A DNA stretch of 64,000 nt from Paramesorhizobium endophyticum. GTDB taxonomy: Bacteria > Pseudomonadota > Alphaproteobacteria > Rhizobiales > Rhizobiaceae. Under the pieces are notes generated by a model, which ran no database searches, was not told where the DNA came from, and saw nothing but the letters and a program-made list of their open reading frames with translations. Position numbers and translations under genes: made by a program. Shown one piece after another: positions 36,366 through 47,118 of the stretch. The stretch covers positions 186,001 through 250,000 of the forward strand of contig NZ_BMHH01000002.1 of assembly GCF_014640615.1 (NCBI RefSeq), in the 5' to 3' direction. Every line of letters begins with the position of its first letter. The stretch's first letter is position 1.

Positions 36366-37181
36366 GTGTTTTTCGCTGTGTCGAAGATATTCTGGCTCTT
36401 CGCCCAGCCGGTAACCTTGCTTCTTGTGGGACTGCTGGTGTCTATACTGGCGATCGCTCTCGGCTATCGACGCCTCGCGCTCGCATTCTCGGGTATTACG
36501 GCGATCTTCCTCCTTCTTGCAGGGTTCACGACCTTGGGCAGTATCATGCTCCAACCGCTTGAAGACAGGTTCCCGCCGCGCCCCGCGCTGCCGGAACGGA
36601 TCGACGGCGTCGTCGTGCTTGGCGGCTATATGGAGGGTGAGGTCAACGCATCCCGCGGCGGCCATGAGGTAAACAGGGCGGCCGACCGCGTCATCGAGAC
36701 GATGCGCCTGGCGCGGCTTTATCCGGAAGCGCGCATCGTCGTGTCCGGCGGCGAGGGGACATTTTTTGACGCCTCCGTAGCTGACGCCATCAGCACTCGG
36801 GCGCTTTTCAGCGATTTCGGACTGACCGGAGACAGGTTCTTCTTTGAGGAGCAATCGCGCAATACCCTTGAAAATGCCGTCTACTCCCGCGATGTGGTCA
36901 AGCCGAAACCGGGCGAAACCTGGCTACTCGTCACCTCCGCATTTCACATGCCGCGCTCCGTCGGATGCTTCCGGCAGGCCGGCTTTCCCGTGATCGCATG
37001 GCCGGTCGATTATTCGACCCGCACCGATACGCGCTTCACCTTCGATCTGCAGAATCCCTCGCGAAATCTGACGCGCGTAGCCGTCGCAATGCGGGAATGG
37101 CTGGGCCTTGCGGCATATTGGCTCAGTGGCAAGATTGGTGAAGTGCTCCCTGCACCCGGCGGAGCTTCTGTCGTAGGCTGA
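36366..37181 (+). CDS. YdcF/ElyC-family (DUF218) envelope protein
   Basis: A 271-residue membrane protein. Two N-terminal helices (PVTLLLVGLLVSILAIALGY, LAFSGITAIFLLLAGF) precede a DUF218 domain with IDGVVVLGG, ARIVVSGGEG, EEQSRNTLENA and WLLVTSAFHMPRSVGCFRQ. DUF218 proteins such as ElyC affect peptidoglycan and envelope polysaccharide metabolism. GTG 36366 has GAGAGGAGAGGG upstream; ATG 36300 would add 22 residues with no site. Confidence 0.85.
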   Translation: MFFAVSKIFWLFAQPVTLLLVGLLVSILAIALGYRRLALAFSGITAIFLLLAGFTTLGSIMLQPLEDRFPPRPALPERIDGVVVLGGYMEGEVNASRGGHEVNRAADRVIETMRLARLYPEARIVVSGGEGTFFDASVADAISTRALFSDFGLTGDRFFFEEQSRNTLENAVYSRDVVKPKPGETWLLVTSAFHMPRSVGCFRQAGFPVIAWPVDYSTRTDTRFTFDLQNPSRNLTRVAVAMREWLGLAAYWLSGKIGEVLPAPGGASVVG

Positions 37182-37258
37182 TAAGCGAAGGTCGGCATTG
37201 GACTTCGCATTTTCCCCGGTGTGGTCCATCTTCTCCTGAACTGATATAGTGGACCGGC

Positions 37259-38654
<1,396 letters not shown>

Positions 38655-38659
<5 letters not shown>

Positions 38660-38754
38660 GAAAAGGGCAGATACTGAGAAAAGGGCAGATATATTGTTCA
38701 TTCGAGCATACTCCCCTATTCCCTTATTCCCATACTCCCTTTATTGCCCGTGCC
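38655..38754. repeat. direct repeat plus ATTCCCTTATTCCC run after sdaA
   Basis: The 18-base unit CTGAGAAAAGGGCAGATA occurs twice in tandem (38655-38672 and 38673-38690, with TGA of sdaA in the first). A pyrimidine-rich run ACTCCCCTATTCCCTTATTC follows. It resembles the stop-associated arrays at 27338 and 48329, but without a clear palindrome. Confidence 0.6.
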
Positions 38755-39192
38755 ATGCCACTTCACATCGTAAAGCTCTGCGTCGGATGCGACAGCATTG
38801 AGGATCTTGCCGCGTGGATCGATTTCCGCCTGGAAGAGAAGCGCGCCGCCGGCGAATTGCCGGAACAGTTCCACACCACCCGGATGGTGCCCAAGCGCAT
38901 TGACGAGCTTCTCGACGGCGGTTCGCTCTATTGGGTGATTAAAGGCAACATCCAGTGCCGCCAACGGCTCACCGATATCCGACCCTTCACGGACACGGAC
39001 GGTATCCAGCGCTGCCATCTGGTGCTGGAGCCTAGGCTTGTTCTCACCGAATGGCAGCCGCGCCGGGCATTTCAGGGATGGCGGTATCTCAAGGAAAACG
39101 AAATTCCCGCCGATGTTACAAACGGCGTGAAGGGCCGCGTCGCTTTGCCGGTGGAATTGCGCCAGGAACTGGCGGCGCTGGGATTACTGTAG
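38755..39192 (+). CDS. DUF1489 family protein
   Basis: A 145-residue protein of a family confined to alphaproteobacteria, with HIVKLCVGCDSIEDLAAWID, HTTRMVPKRIDELLDGGSLY, VIKGNIQCRQRL and AFQGWRYLKENEIPAD. Two cysteines near the N-terminus form C-V-G-C. There are no membrane segments. The function is unknown. ATG 38755 fits the family start; the frame into the repeat upstream is not coding. Confidence 0.85.
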   Translation: MPLHIVKLCVGCDSIEDLAAWIDFRLEEKRAAGELPEQFHTTRMVPKRIDELLDGGSLYWVIKGNIQCRQRLTDIRPFTDTDGIQRCHLVLEPRLVLTEWQPRRAFQGWRYLKENEIPADVTNGVKGRVALPVELRQELAALGLL

Positions 39193-39215
39193 AAGATAAG
39201 AGGGGGTCGCCCAAC

Positions 39216-39485
39216 TCAATGAAAACGAAGCCGGATCGCCTTCATCCCGCGCGGGTCGGATGTGTGCAAATGGACCGGTGCGAAGGGCAGGGAGGCCCGG
39301 CGCGAGCGTGCCGCGTGGCAGATGAGCAGCGCCACGAGATCGCGCGTGGTCAGCGTCGATCCGCCCCGTTTCAAATCGGCCAGGCGAACGGCGGCCTGAT
39401 GCAGCGCCTGCATGTTGAGCAGGGACGTCGCCTCCACCTTTGAATGCGCACTCTGGATTCCAGTGATCTTCTGCTTTTTCGGCAT
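39216..39485 (-). CDS. hypothetical protein
   Basis: An 89-residue soluble basic protein. It begins MPKKQKITGIQSAHSKVEAT and contains LHQAAVRLADLKRGGSTLTT and RDLVALLICHAARSRRAS. AGAGGG lies seven bases before the ATG. It is downstream of and codirectional with the D-Ala-D-Ala carboxypeptidase gene (76-base gap). No family is recognised. Confidence 0.5.
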   Translation of the reverse strand: MPKKQKITGIQSAHSKVEATSLLNMQALHQAAVRLADLKRGGSTLTTRDLVALLICHAARSRRASLPFAPVHLHTSDPRGMKAIRLRFH

Positions 39486-39561
39486 GGAAAAACCCTCTAC
39501 TGAGAACTATTGCGGGTTTTGGTAAACAATGACTGGACGACGGGGCGCCCAATCAAGATTT

Positions 39562-40938
39562 TTACTGGGCGATCGCGTAGCAGCTGAAATCTTTCCGCTT
39601 CAGGACGGCGCAGGCTTTCGAGGCTGCGGTCTGGGTTTCGAAGCCGACGAAACGGGCGCGGTAGAAGGTTTTCGATTTCTGCTCGAAGGTTTCCGTGCGG
39701 GCCGTCACGGCGGCGAGCGTCGATCCGGCTTCAGCAGCGGCCTTGGCGAGCATCGCCTGCGCCTGTTCCGAGCTCGGCAGCGAGCCGATCTGGATTGCCC
39801 ATCCGCCGGCGGCGCGGGCAGAGGCGGTGGTGACCGGGTCGACATGCGCCGGCACGGCTTGAGGCTTGGCGATGGAGGCCACCGCAACGGCTGCGGCAGG
39901 CCGCGGCGTGGGGGCTGCGAGCGCCGTGACCACTTCGTCATCCGCATCGCCCTGGCCGTACGCTTCTTCTGTTTCGACGCGCGCTACCGGAACCGGCGCT
40001 TCTTCCGCCTCAGGCAGGCTCACAGGCGTGACGGGCGCAACCTCCATCGGCGTTTCCTGCCGCGCGGCCAGCAGCGGCTCGCCGCCACGGCGCGATGCCT
40101 GCGGCACATATTTCGCGAGGAGAGCGGTCATATGCGCGTCGCGGGCGCCGCCGCTTTTGCCGCCCATCACCACCGCGACAACCTTGCGCCCGTCGACCTT
40201 GACTGAAGACACGAGATTATAGCCGGAATCGCGCGTATAGCCGGTCTTGATGCCGTCCACGCCCTCGACCTTGCCGAGCAGGCGATTGTGGCCCCGGATG
40301 GTGCGGCCCTTGTAAACGAAGCTTCGTGCGGAGAAATAAGCGAACTCGCGCGGGAAATGCTCGCGTAGTGCGATGCCGAGAATGGCCATGTCGCGCGCGG
40401 TGGAGCGCTGCGCCCGGTCGGGCAGACCGGAAGCATTGCGGAACTGGGTGTCTCTCATGCCGAGCCGGCGGGCCTTGGCGGTCATCATCTGCGCGAATCG
40501 CGCTTCCGAGCCGCCGAGATATTCGCCGATCACGGCGGCGGCGTCGTTGGCGGAACGAGTGATGAGACCGAGTATGGCGTCTTCCGCGCGGATCGTCTGG
40601 CCGGGTTTGAGGCCCAACTTCGTCGGCGGGCGCGCCGCGGCATAGGCGGAAACGGGCATCTGCGTGTTCTTGTTGACGCGCCCGGCCTGCATCGCCTCGA
40701 ACAGCATGTAGAGCGTCATCATCTTGGTCAGCGAAGCGGGGTAGCGCGCGGCATCCGCATTGGCGGAAAAAAGCGTTTTTCCCGTATTCGCATCGACGAC
40801 GATCGCGGCGTATTTGCCGGAATCGGCCTGGGCGGGAGGGACGCTTGCCGTGGAGCAACCGGTAATGACTGTGAACGCCAGGATGGCCTGCGCCGCTTTC
40901 GTGAAAACGGAGGCGGCTTGACGGAACGCTGTACGCAC
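39562..40938 (-). CDS. D-alanyl-D-alanine carboxypeptidase with C-terminal SPOR domain
   Basis: A 458-residue penicillin-binding protein of peptidase family S11 that trims the terminal D-Ala of peptidoglycan stem peptides. The catalytic motifs are SLTK (residues 69-72), SAN and KTG (GIKTGYT). A long Pro/Ala/Glu-rich linker leads to a C-terminal SPOR domain (about 380-458, GGWAIQIGSLPSSEQAQAML), which binds denuded septal glycan. The signal sequence ends in VITGC, a lipobox with Cys28, so the protein may be lipid-anchored; cleavage at AQA|DSG is the alternative. Confidence 0.92.
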   Translation of the reverse strand: MRTAFRQAASVFTKAAQAILAFTVITGCSTASVPPAQADSGKYAAIVVDANTGKTLFSANADAARYPASLTKMMTLYMLFEAMQAGRVNKNTQMPVSAYAAARPPTKLGLKPGQTIRAEDAILGLITRSANDAAAVIGEYLGGSEARFAQMMTAKARRLGMRDTQFRNASGLPDRAQRSTARDMAILGIALREHFPREFAYFSARSFVYKGRTIRGHNRLLGKVEGVDGIKTGYTRDSGYNLVSSVKVDGRKVVAVVMGGKSGGARDAHMTALLAKYVPQASRRGGEPLLAARQETPMEVAPVTPVSLPEAEEAPVPVARVETEEAYGQGDADDEVVTALAAPTPRPAAAVAVASIAKPQAVPAHVDPVTTASARAAGGWAIQIGSLPSSEQAQAMLAKAAAEAGSTLAAVTARTETFEQKSKTFYRARFVGFETQTAASKACAVLKRKDFSCYAIAQ

Positions 40939-41333
40939 GATGACTACCTGCCTGGTATGCTTGTGGTTGGGTGCGCGCTACGAACGCGCCACATGATTTT
41001 CCCGACCCTATCGGCCATAGCGTTACCAATCCGTTTATGGTAACCGCCCTGTTCATTTTTTCGTGGGGATTTCATAAAAAATTTATTAAGATTTTCGCTC
41101 AGCGCCTTTGGATGGCGTTGCCGGGGTCTTGGAAATCCGTGAGGCGGGACCCCATATAGAATCTGGAAATCTTCCCCCATTTCTTGCAACTGTTTCTTTC
41201 GTTTTCCGTGTTATGATTTGAATTCGGAAGTGAAGTTGCAACTGCCAAACGAGGGCTTAAAATCAGCGTGCCGCACCCTACATTATGGAGCAGCGCTTGA
41301 GCACAGGTCCTGACCCTAGGTGTTTTAAAGACA
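40939..41333. other. divergent intergenic region, no gene seen
   Basis: These 395 bases separate the carboxypeptidase gene and clpS, which point away from each other. They contain AT-rich stretches (about 41040-41100 and 41160-41220) that could hold promoters. I found no structured RNA, repeat family member or coding frame that I trust. Confidence 0.5.
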
Positions 41334-41687
41334 ATGATCCGTTTCGAATTGATCATGCAGAGCGATGAAGGCGGGAGCGGCAGCACTGTTGGCCGTGGCA
41401 CCGCCGTCATCACGCGTACGAAGCCGAAAGCCAAGAAGCCGAGCCTTTATCGGGTTCTCCTGATCAATGACGATTATACGCCCATGGAATTCGTGATCCA
41501 TGTGCTGGAGCGCTTCTTCCAGAAGAACAGGGACGATGCCACCCGCATCATGCTCCATGTTCACAATCATGGCGTTGGCGAATGCGGGGTCTTTACTTAC
41601 GAGGTCGCGGAGACCAAGGTAACGCAGGTTATGGATTTCGCCCGCCAACACGAGCATCCGCTGCAATGCGTGATGGAGAAAAAGTGA
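41334..41687 (+). CDS. clpS: ATP-dependent Clp protease adaptor ClpS
   Basis: A 117-residue adaptor that binds N-degron substrates and delivers them to ClpA. The core has [40 protein letters not shown] and [20 protein letters not shown]. The hydrophobic pocket residues (NDD, His in LHVHNHG) are intact. The flexible N-terminus is long and basic ([11 protein letters not shown]). ATG 41334 is used; ATG 41355 is possible. clpA follows after six bases. Confidence 0.96.
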   Translation: MIRFELIMQSDEGGSGSTVGRGTAVITRTKPKAKKPSLYRVLLINDDYTPMEFVIHVLERFFQKNRDDATRIMLHVHNHGVGECGVFTYEVAETKVTQVMDFARQHEHPLQCVMEKK

Positions 41688-41693
41688 GGTCGC

Positions 41694-44141
41694 ATGCCAT
41701 CATTCTCCCCAAGCCTTGAAAGGGCGCTCCACCAGGCCCTGACAATCGCTAACGAACGGCATCATGAATATGCGACGCTGGAGCATCTTCTGCTGGCCCT
41801 GATCGACGATCAGGACGCCGGTGCGGTGATGCGAGCCTGCAATGTCGACATGGAGCATCTGCGGCGTACGGTCACCGAATATGTCGACCGCGAGCTCGAC
41901 AATCTCGTGACGGGTTATGACGAGGATTCGAAGCCCACGGCGGCGTTCCAGCGTGTCATCCAGCGGGCGGTTATTCACGTTCAATCCTCGAACCGCGAGG
42001 AAGTGACGGGCGCGAACGTACTAGTCGCCATCTTTGCCGAGCGCGAGAGCCATGCCGCCTATTTCCTGCAGGAACAGCAGATGACCCGCTACGACGCGGT
42101 CAACTACATCTCGCATGGCATTTCCAAGCGTCCCGGCGCTGCGGAAACCCGTGGCCCGCGCGGCGCGGAGGCCAATGGCGAGGAGCATCCGACGCAGGAG
42201 CAGGACGACAATTCCAAGAAGAAGCAGGACGCGCTGACCGCCTATTGCGTCAATCTGAACGAAAAGGCGAAGGCAGGGCGTATCGACCCGCTGATCGGGC
42301 GGGATTCCGAAATCAACCGCACCATCCAGGTTCTGTGCCGCCGCTCCAAGAACAACCCGCTCTATGTGGGCGATCCCGGTGTCGGCAAGACGGCGATAGC
42401 CGAGGGCCTCGCCAAGCGCATCGTCGAGGGTGACGTCCCCAACGTGCTTCTCAACGCTGTCATCTTCGCGCTCGACATGGGCACGTTGCTGGCCGGCACC
42501 CGCTATCGCGGCGATTTCGAGGAGCGTTTGAAGCAGGTGGTGAAGGAGCTGGAGGATTACCCCGGCGCAGTCCTGTTCATCGATGAGATTCACACCGTCA
42601 TCGGCGCGGGCGCGACCTCGGGCGGGGCGATGGATGCATCCAACCTTCTGAAGCCGGCGCTCTCCTCCGGCGCGATCCGCTGCATCGGATCGACCACCTA
42701 CAAGGAGTTCCGCCAGTTCTTCGAGAAGGATCGGGCGCTGGTGCGCCGCTTCCAGAAGATCGACGTCAACGAGCCGTCGATCCCCGACGCGATCGAGATC
42801 ATGAAGGGCCTCAAGCCCTATTTCGAGGACTTCCACAAGGTGAAATACACCGTGGAGGCGATCAAGTCGGCGGTGGAGCTTTCGGCCCGCTATATCAACG
42901 ACCGCAAGCTGCCGGACAAGGCGATCGATGTGATCGACGAGACGGGCGCGAGCCAGATGCTACTGCCGGAGTCGAAGCGCAAGAAGACCATCGGCGTCAA
43001 GGAGATCGAGGCGACCGTCGCCACCATGGCGCGCATCCCGCCGAAATCCGTCTCCAAGGATGACGAGGAGGTGCTCTCCAACCTCGAGGCCGAGCTGAAG
43101 CGCGTCGTCTATGGGCAGGATCTTGCCATCGAGGCGCTCTCTGCGGCGATCAAGCTCGCCCGCGCCGGGCTGCGCGAGCCGGACAAGCCCATCGGCAGCT
43201 ATCTGTTCTCCGGCCCCACCGGCGTAGGCAAGACGGAAGTCGCCAAGCAACTTGCAAGTTCGCTCGGCGTGGAACTGCTACGCTTCGACATGTCGGAATA
43301 TATGGAGCGCCATACCGTCTCGCGGCTCATCGGCGCGCCTCCGGGCTATGTCGGCTTCGACCAGGGCGGCTTGTTGACCGATGGCGTGGACCAGCATCCG
43401 CATTGCGTGCTGCTGCTCGACGAGATCGAGAAGGCGCATCCGGACCTGTTCAACATACTGTTGCAGGTGATGGACCATGGCAAGCTGACCGATCATAATG
43501 GCAAGCAGATCGATTTCCGCAATGTCATCCTGATCATGACGACCAATGCGGGCGCGGCGGATATGGCGAAGGCAGCCATTGGCTTCGGCTCGTCGCGGCG
43601 CGATGGCGACGACATGGAAGCGATCAACCGGCTGTTCACGCCGGAATTCCGCAACCGTCTCGATGCCATCATTCCGTTCGGTCCGCTGCCCGTTCCGGTC
43701 ATTCATCAGGTGGTCCAGAAATTCGTTCTGCAGCTCGAGGCGCAGCTTGCCGACCGCGGCGTGACCTTCCAGCTGACCGACGAAGCCATCGCCTGGCTTG
43801 CCGACAAGGGATATGACGAGCGCATGGGCGCACGGCCTCTGGCTCGCGTCATCCAGGAGCACATCAAGAAGCCACTGGCGGATGAGGTGCTGTTCGGCAA
43901 GCTCAAGAATGGCGGCACGGTCCGCGTTACCGTCGGCGAAAAGGACGGCGTGTCCACGCTGCTCCTCGAAAGCATAGCGGACGAAGTGCCGGTCAAGCCG
44001 AAGAAGGATATTCCCGCAGAGAAGAAGCCTGCGGCGAAGAAGCGGACAGCGGCGAAAAAGGCCGAGCCTGAAAAGGTGGTCGCTGCGGACAAACCCGCGC
44101 CACGCGCCAAGGCTTCGGTGCCGAAGGTGCCGCGGAAGTAA
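41694..44141 (+). CDS. clpA: ATP-dependent Clp protease ATP-binding subunit ClpA
   Basis: An 815-residue AAA+ unfoldase for ClpP. The N-domain ([20 protein letters not shown]) binds ClpS. AAA-1 has Walker [14 protein letters not shown] and Walker [18 protein letters not shown]-2 has [14 protein letters not shown] and [12 protein letters not shown]. The ClpP-contact loop reads IGFGS. An extra Lys/Ala/Pro-rich tail of about 45 residues ([19 protein letters not shown]) follows the last domain and makes the protein longer than enterobacterial ClpA. A terminator follows. Confidence 0.97.
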   Translation: MPSFSPSLERALHQALTIANERHHEYATLEHLLLALIDDQDAGAVMRACNVDMEHLRRTVTEYVDRELDNLVTGYDEDSKPTAAFQRVIQRAVIHVQSSNREEVTGANVLVAIFAERESHAAYFLQEQQMTRYDAVNYISHGISKRPGAAETRGPRGAEANGEEHPTQEQDDNSKKKQDALTAYCVNLNEKAKAGRIDPLIGRDSEINRTIQVLCRRSKNNPLYVGDPGVGKTAIAEGLAKRIVEGDVPNVLLNAVIFALDMGTLLAGTRYRGDFEERLKQVVKELEDYPGAVLFIDEIHTVIGAGATSGGAMDASNLLKPALSSGAIRCIGSTTYKEFRQFFEKDRALVRRFQKIDVNEPSIPDAIEIMKGLKPYFEDFHKVKYTVEAIKSAVELSARYINDRKLPDKAIDVIDETGASQMLLPESKRKKTIGVKEIEATVATMARIPPKSVSKDDEEVLSNLEAELKRVVYGQDLAIEALSAAIKLARAGLREPDKPIGSYLFSGPTGVGKTEVAKQLASSLGVELLRFDMSEYMERHTVSRLIGAPPGYVGFDQGGLLTDGVDQHPHCVLLLDEIEKAHPDLFNILLQVMDHGKLTDHNGKQIDFRNVILIMTTNAGAADMAKAAIGFGSSRRDGDDMEAINRLFTPEFRNRLDAIIPFGPLPVPVIHQVVQKFVLQLEAQLADRGVTFQLTDEAIAWLADKGYDERMGARPLARVIQEHIKKPLADEVLFGKLKNGGTVRVTVGEKDGVSTLLLESIADEVPVKPKKDIPAEKKPAAKKRTAAKKAEPEKVVAADKPAPRAKASVPKVPRK

Positions 44142-44162
44142 GCTGGGTTGTATTGAGACATG

Positions 44163-44192
44163 AAAAAGCCGCCCTTCGGGGGCGGCTTTTTT
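44163..44192 (+). terminator. rho-independent terminator of clpSA
   Basis: A strong hairpin AAAAGCCGCC/GGCGGCTTTT with loop CTTCGGG ends in a T run (CTTTTTTGT), 21 bases past the clpA stop. Confidence 0.95.
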
Positions 44193-44214
44193 GTGGCCTT
44201 AGAGCGGTTCATGA

Positions 44215-44440
44215 TTTGAGGAAGCGCCAAGCGCCCTCGTGGTTCGAGGCTCCCCTTCGCTCGTTCGCACGCTCACAGCTTCGGGTCGCACCTCACCATG
44301 AGGGCTACTGGAGCGCCGTCACCCCTTTCACCGCTTTCCGAGGTGCCCACGCCCTTCACCCTCATCCTGAGGTGCTCGTGGAGCGCAGCGGAACGAGCCT
44401 CGAAGGGCGAGGGTGAAGGGATCGCCCTTGGCGCTGTTCT
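44215..44440. repeat. dispersed repeat cluster (CCTCATCCTGAGGTGCTCGTGG type)
   Basis: The stretch is built from GC-rich repeat units found widely in Hyphomicrobiales: CTTCGAGGCT-like arms, CCCTCATCCTGAGGTGCTCG (about 44360) and GAGCGCAGCGGAACGAGCCT. Partial copies recur at 9040-9150 and 45107-45165. There is no gene. Confidence 0.7.
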
Positions 44441-44455
44441 CCTGCAAACGACCCG

Positions 44456-45070
44456 TCACCCCCGCTTCACGCTCGCCAGCCCAACCGCAGCCGCAAAATA
44501 GAACGAGCCTGTCAACCGGTTCCGCACCAGCCCGCGCGATGCCAGCAGGCCGCGCAGGCGGTCGGCGAGGAGCGCCCAGCAGGAATCGAAGGTGAGGGCG
44601 ACGGTGAGGAACGACACCGACAGGAGGATAAGCTGCGGCACGATCGGCGCATCCGGAGAGACGAACTGCGGAAAGAACGCGCCGTAGAACAAGAGGGTCT
44701 TCGGGTTCGCCGACGACACCAGGAAGCCGCGCCAGAAGATCGAGCGCACTGAGCGCGGCTCCGGCTTGATCTGGGTGAGATCTATGCCCGGTGCGCGCCA
44801 CGCCTGGAAACCGAGATAGACGAGATAGGCGACGCCGATCCAGCGCACCCATTCGAACAGCTCGCCCGCCAGCGCGAGCAGTCCGGTCATGCCAAGAACA
44901 GTGAGAGCGAGCTGTGGAACCATGGCAGCGGTGGTGCCCAGAACGGTGATCAGGCCGAACTTGCGCCCATAGGCGACGGAGTTTGCCGTGATCAGCGCGA
45001 CATTCGGCCCCGGCATGAGAGCGAGCGCCACGGTGGCAGCCAGAAAGCCCAGATATAGTTCAGTCGACAC
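44456..45070 (-). CDS. LysE-family amino-acid exporter
   Basis: A 204-residue membrane exporter with about six helices. The LysE/RhtB signatures are ALMPGPNVALITANSVAYGR near the N-terminus, GVAYLVYLGFQAWR, and FWRGFLVSSANPKTLLFYGA in the middle. The substrate is unknown; the family exports lysine, threonine or homoserine lactone. The start is GTG 45070 with CGGAGGAAATC. The frame runs on to 45337 only because the upstream repeat happens to be open. Confidence 0.9.
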   Translation of the reverse strand: MSTELYLGFLAATVALALMPGPNVALITANSVAYGRKFGLITVLGTTAAMVPQLALTVLGMTGLLALAGELFEWVRWIGVAYLVYLGFQAWRAPGIDLTQIKPEPRSVRSIFWRGFLVSSANPKTLLFYGAFFPQFVSPDAPIVPQLILLSVSFLTVALTFDSCWALLADRLRGLLASRGLVRNRLTGSFYFAAAVGLASVKRG

Positions 45071-45106
45071 GATTTCCTCCGTTCCATTCACGAAATCCAA
45101 GTGGTG

Positions 45107-45340
45107 CAAAGCGCCCTCGTCCTTCGAGGCTCCCCTTCGACAAGTTTGGGGTGAGGGCCGCGGGAGCGTCGAGGATTGCCCCTCACCCTTACCCTCTCCC
45201 CGTGAATTACGGGGAGAGGGGGACATGAATGTTTTCGCCTTATCTTTCTGCCAGGTGCAGGGGACAGGAAAAGGCGGTAACGCAAATGCCCCCTCGCCCC
45301 GCGTGCGGGGAGAGGGTAAGGGTGAGGGGCATTCCACTGT
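45107..45340. repeat. dispersed repeat cluster (CCCTCACCCTTACCCTCTCCCC type)
   Basis: Two inverted units, CCCTTACCCTCTCCCCGTG (about 45184) and GGGGAGAGGGTAAGGGTGAG (about 45309), enclose a 100-base spacer with the palindrome-like CCAGGTGCAGGGGACAGG. The left flank (45107-45165) repeats the TTCGAGGCTCCCCTTCG unit also seen near 44240. This is a common proteobacterial dispersed repeat. It lies in the divergent gap between lysE and azlC. Confidence 0.75.
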
Positions 45341-45468
45341 GCGTTTTTAGAGCACACAGTTGGTTCCGTGTGGAGATTGCTGTAGCACGGAAAGACGCAA
45401 GCATAAACCAGCAAAGCCCAGTCCCGATACACTTGCCGATGACGGCGGGGTAGTCTACTTGGCGGCTC
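45341..45468. other. promoter region upstream of azlC, nothing specific seen
   Basis: The remaining part of the lysE/azlC gap carries no repeat or gene that I can identify. Confidence 0.4.
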
Positions 45469-46218
45469 ATGCACGACCATCTTTCCGAGTCCGTTCCAGA
45501 TTTCGCTACCCGCTTCAGCTGGTTCCTGCGCGGCGCGTCACGGATCGCCAGCGTCCCCGCCGTGCTGCTGATGAGTTCTTTCGTCGGCTTTGCCGGGCTC
45601 GCCATCGAAAGCGGCATGACGATGGCGCAGACCGTGTTCATGACGCTGGTCATCTGGGCGCTCCCGGGAAAGGTGGTGCTGATCGGCGCGGTGGCATCGG
45701 GAGCGACATTACCGGCGGCGGCGCTTGCCGTGGCGCTCTCTTCGGTGCGGCTGATGCCGATGGTCGTGTCGCTGCTACCGGAATTGCAGGGGCCGCGCAC
45801 CCGGCGCATCACGCTGCTGTTCCTGTCCCATTTCGTCGCGGTCACCGCATGGGTGATGGCAATGGAAGAGCTGCGCAAGATCCCGCGCGACCTGCGCACC
45901 AGCTATTTCGCCGGCATCGGCATGGTGCTTGTCGGCACCAACGCGCTGATCGTCGCCATCGTCTACATGCTTTCGGCGAGCTTCCCGCCCATCGTCTTCG
46001 CGGCCTTGTTCATGCTGACGCCGATGTATTTCCTGACCTCGCTCTGGCGCTCGACGCGCGAAAAGGCGGGTAATGTGGCGATGGTCGCTGGACTTGTCCT
46101 GTTCCCGATCTTCCACGGCATCGCGCCCGGCTATGACCTGCTGCTGACCGGCATTGTGGGTGGCATCGCGGCCTTCATGTTCCACCGTATCCAACACAGC
46201 CGCATGGAGGCGAAATGA
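45469..46218 (+). CDS. AzlC-family branched-chain amino-acid exporter subunit
   Basis: A 249-residue inner-membrane protein, the large subunit of an AzlCD/LIV-E type exporter. The hydrophobic pattern and SFVGFAGLAIESGMTMAQTV, LSSVRLMPMVVSLLPELQG and TPMYFLTSLW match AzlC. It overlaps azlD by four bases (ATGA), so the two subunits are coupled. Start MHDHLSESVPDF follows GGCGGCTC. Confidence 0.88.
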   Translation: MHDHLSESVPDFATRFSWFLRGASRIASVPAVLLMSSFVGFAGLAIESGMTMAQTVFMTLVIWALPGKVVLIGAVASGATLPAAALAVALSSVRLMPMVVSLLPELQGPRTRRITLLFLSHFVAVTAWVMAMEELRKIPRDLRTSYFAGIGMVLVGTNALIVAIVYMLSASFPPIVFAALFMLTPMYFLTSLWRSTREKAGNVAMVAGLVLFPIFHGIAPGYDLLLTGIVGGIAAFMFHRIQHSRMEAK

Positions 46219-46562
46219 CCTGGGAAAGCTTTCCAGACTGGTGGTGGCCGTTCGTCTTCATCCTGCTTGCGGGATGGCTCGCAACCGATATCTGGCGTTT
46301 TCTCGGCGTGTTCGTAGGCGGCCGCATCCGCGAGGACAGCCAGGCGCTCGTGCTGGTGCGCTGCATCGCCACGGCGCTGGTCGCCGCCGTCATCGCCCAG
46401 CTTATCCTTTACCCGACCGGGGAACTCGCAAGCTCCCCGCTATGGCTGCGCGTCGGCGCGGCGGCAGTCGGCTTCGCCCTCTATCTCGCCACCGGCAAGC
46501 GCGTTTTGGTCGGCGTCGCGGTGGCGGAGATTTTGCTCGTTATAGGGTTGTTGGTTTTATAG
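46215..46562 (+). CDS. AzlD-family branched-chain amino-acid exporter small subunit
   Basis: A 115-residue protein with four hydrophobic segments (WWWPFVFILLAGWLATDIWR, ALVLVRCIATALVAAVIAQL, LWLRVGAAAVGFALYLA, VLVGVAVAEILLVIGLLVL). Its size and position after azlC fit AzlD, the partner subunit. The ATG lies inside the azlC stop overlap. Confidence 0.85.
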   Translation: MTWESFPDWWWPFVFILLAGWLATDIWRFLGVFVGGRIREDSQALVLVRCIATALVAAVIAQLILYPTGELASSPLWLRVGAAAVGFALYLATGKRVLVGVAVAEILLVIGLLVL

Positions 46563-46572
46563 CCGCTTCCTC

Positions 46573-46689
46573 CGTCATCCTCGGGCTTGTCCCGAGGATC
46601 TGCCATAAAGAAAAAGATAGGCAATCACGGTCCGGGCAGGATTCGGTGTTAAGCCACGAAAGATCCTCGGGACAAGCCCGAGGATGACG
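46573..46689. repeat. long palindromic dispersed element, copy 2 (CTCGGGCTTGTCCCGAG type)
   Basis: A 117-base element with mutually inverted ends (CGTCATCCTCGGGCTTGTCC and its complement at 46661-46689), each able to fold as CTCGGG/CCCGAG. The middle shares TCTGCCATA, AAAA-GATA-GC and ATCAC-GTCC with the copy at 14061-14169. It fills the gap between azlD and the HIT gene, which are convergent. Confidence 0.82.
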
Positions 46690-46695
46690 AAAGCG

Positions 46696-47118
46696 TTATA
46701 GCACTGCCTTGATTTTCTCCGCATTGCGCGCGAGCACGTCCGGGTCTTCCATGTTTCCGCTATGGGGCTTCAACGCCAGCCCGTCGAAGCGCGGGATGAC
46801 GTGGAAGTGCAGGTGAAACACGGACTGGCCGCCCGCCGGCTCGTTGAACTGCATGATCGTCACGCCATCGGCGGCGAATGCCTTTTTAACCGCGACGGCG
46901 ATTTTCTGTACGGCGGCGAGCAGGGGTCCAAGGGTGTGCGGCGCGGCGTCGAGCAGATTGCGCGAGGCCGCTTTCGGCACCACCAGCGTATGACCTTCTC
47001 CCTGCGGCATCACATCCATGAAGGCGACGACATGCTCGTCTTCATAGACGCGATTGGACGGGATTTCTCCACGCAGGATGCGCGCGAAGACGTTGTTGTC
47101 GTCATAGGTCTCACTCAT
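46696..47118 (-). CDS. HIT-family nucleotide hydrolase
   Basis: A 140-residue histidine-triad protein (HINT/HIT branch) that hydrolyses or transfers nucleotides. The catalytic triad is HLHFHVIPR. VFARILRGEIPSNRVYEDEH at the N-terminus and HTLVVPK are standard. It follows the DUF482 gene without a gap, so it is probably the last gene of the RidA-GDPD-DUF482-HIT run. Confidence 0.92.
   Translation of the reverse strand: MSETYDDNNVFARILRGEIPSNRVYEDEHVVAFMDVMPQGEGHTLVVPKAASRNLLDAAPHTLGPLLAAVQKIAVAVKKAFAADGVTIMQFNEPAGGQSVFHLHFHVIPRFDGLALKPHSGNMEDPDVLARNAEKIKAVL

Noticed and set aside
44215-44440. Possible CRISPR-like array from repeated CTTCGAGG words
   Set aside because: Units are unequal, spacing is irregular, and there are no unique spacers or cas genes. 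It is an ordinary dispersed repeat.
45071-45337. N-terminal extension of the LysE protein up to 45337
   Set aside because: The added residues are translated CCCTCACCC-type repeat (SPSPRNSRGEGKGEG). GTG 45070 with GGAGGA is the credible start.
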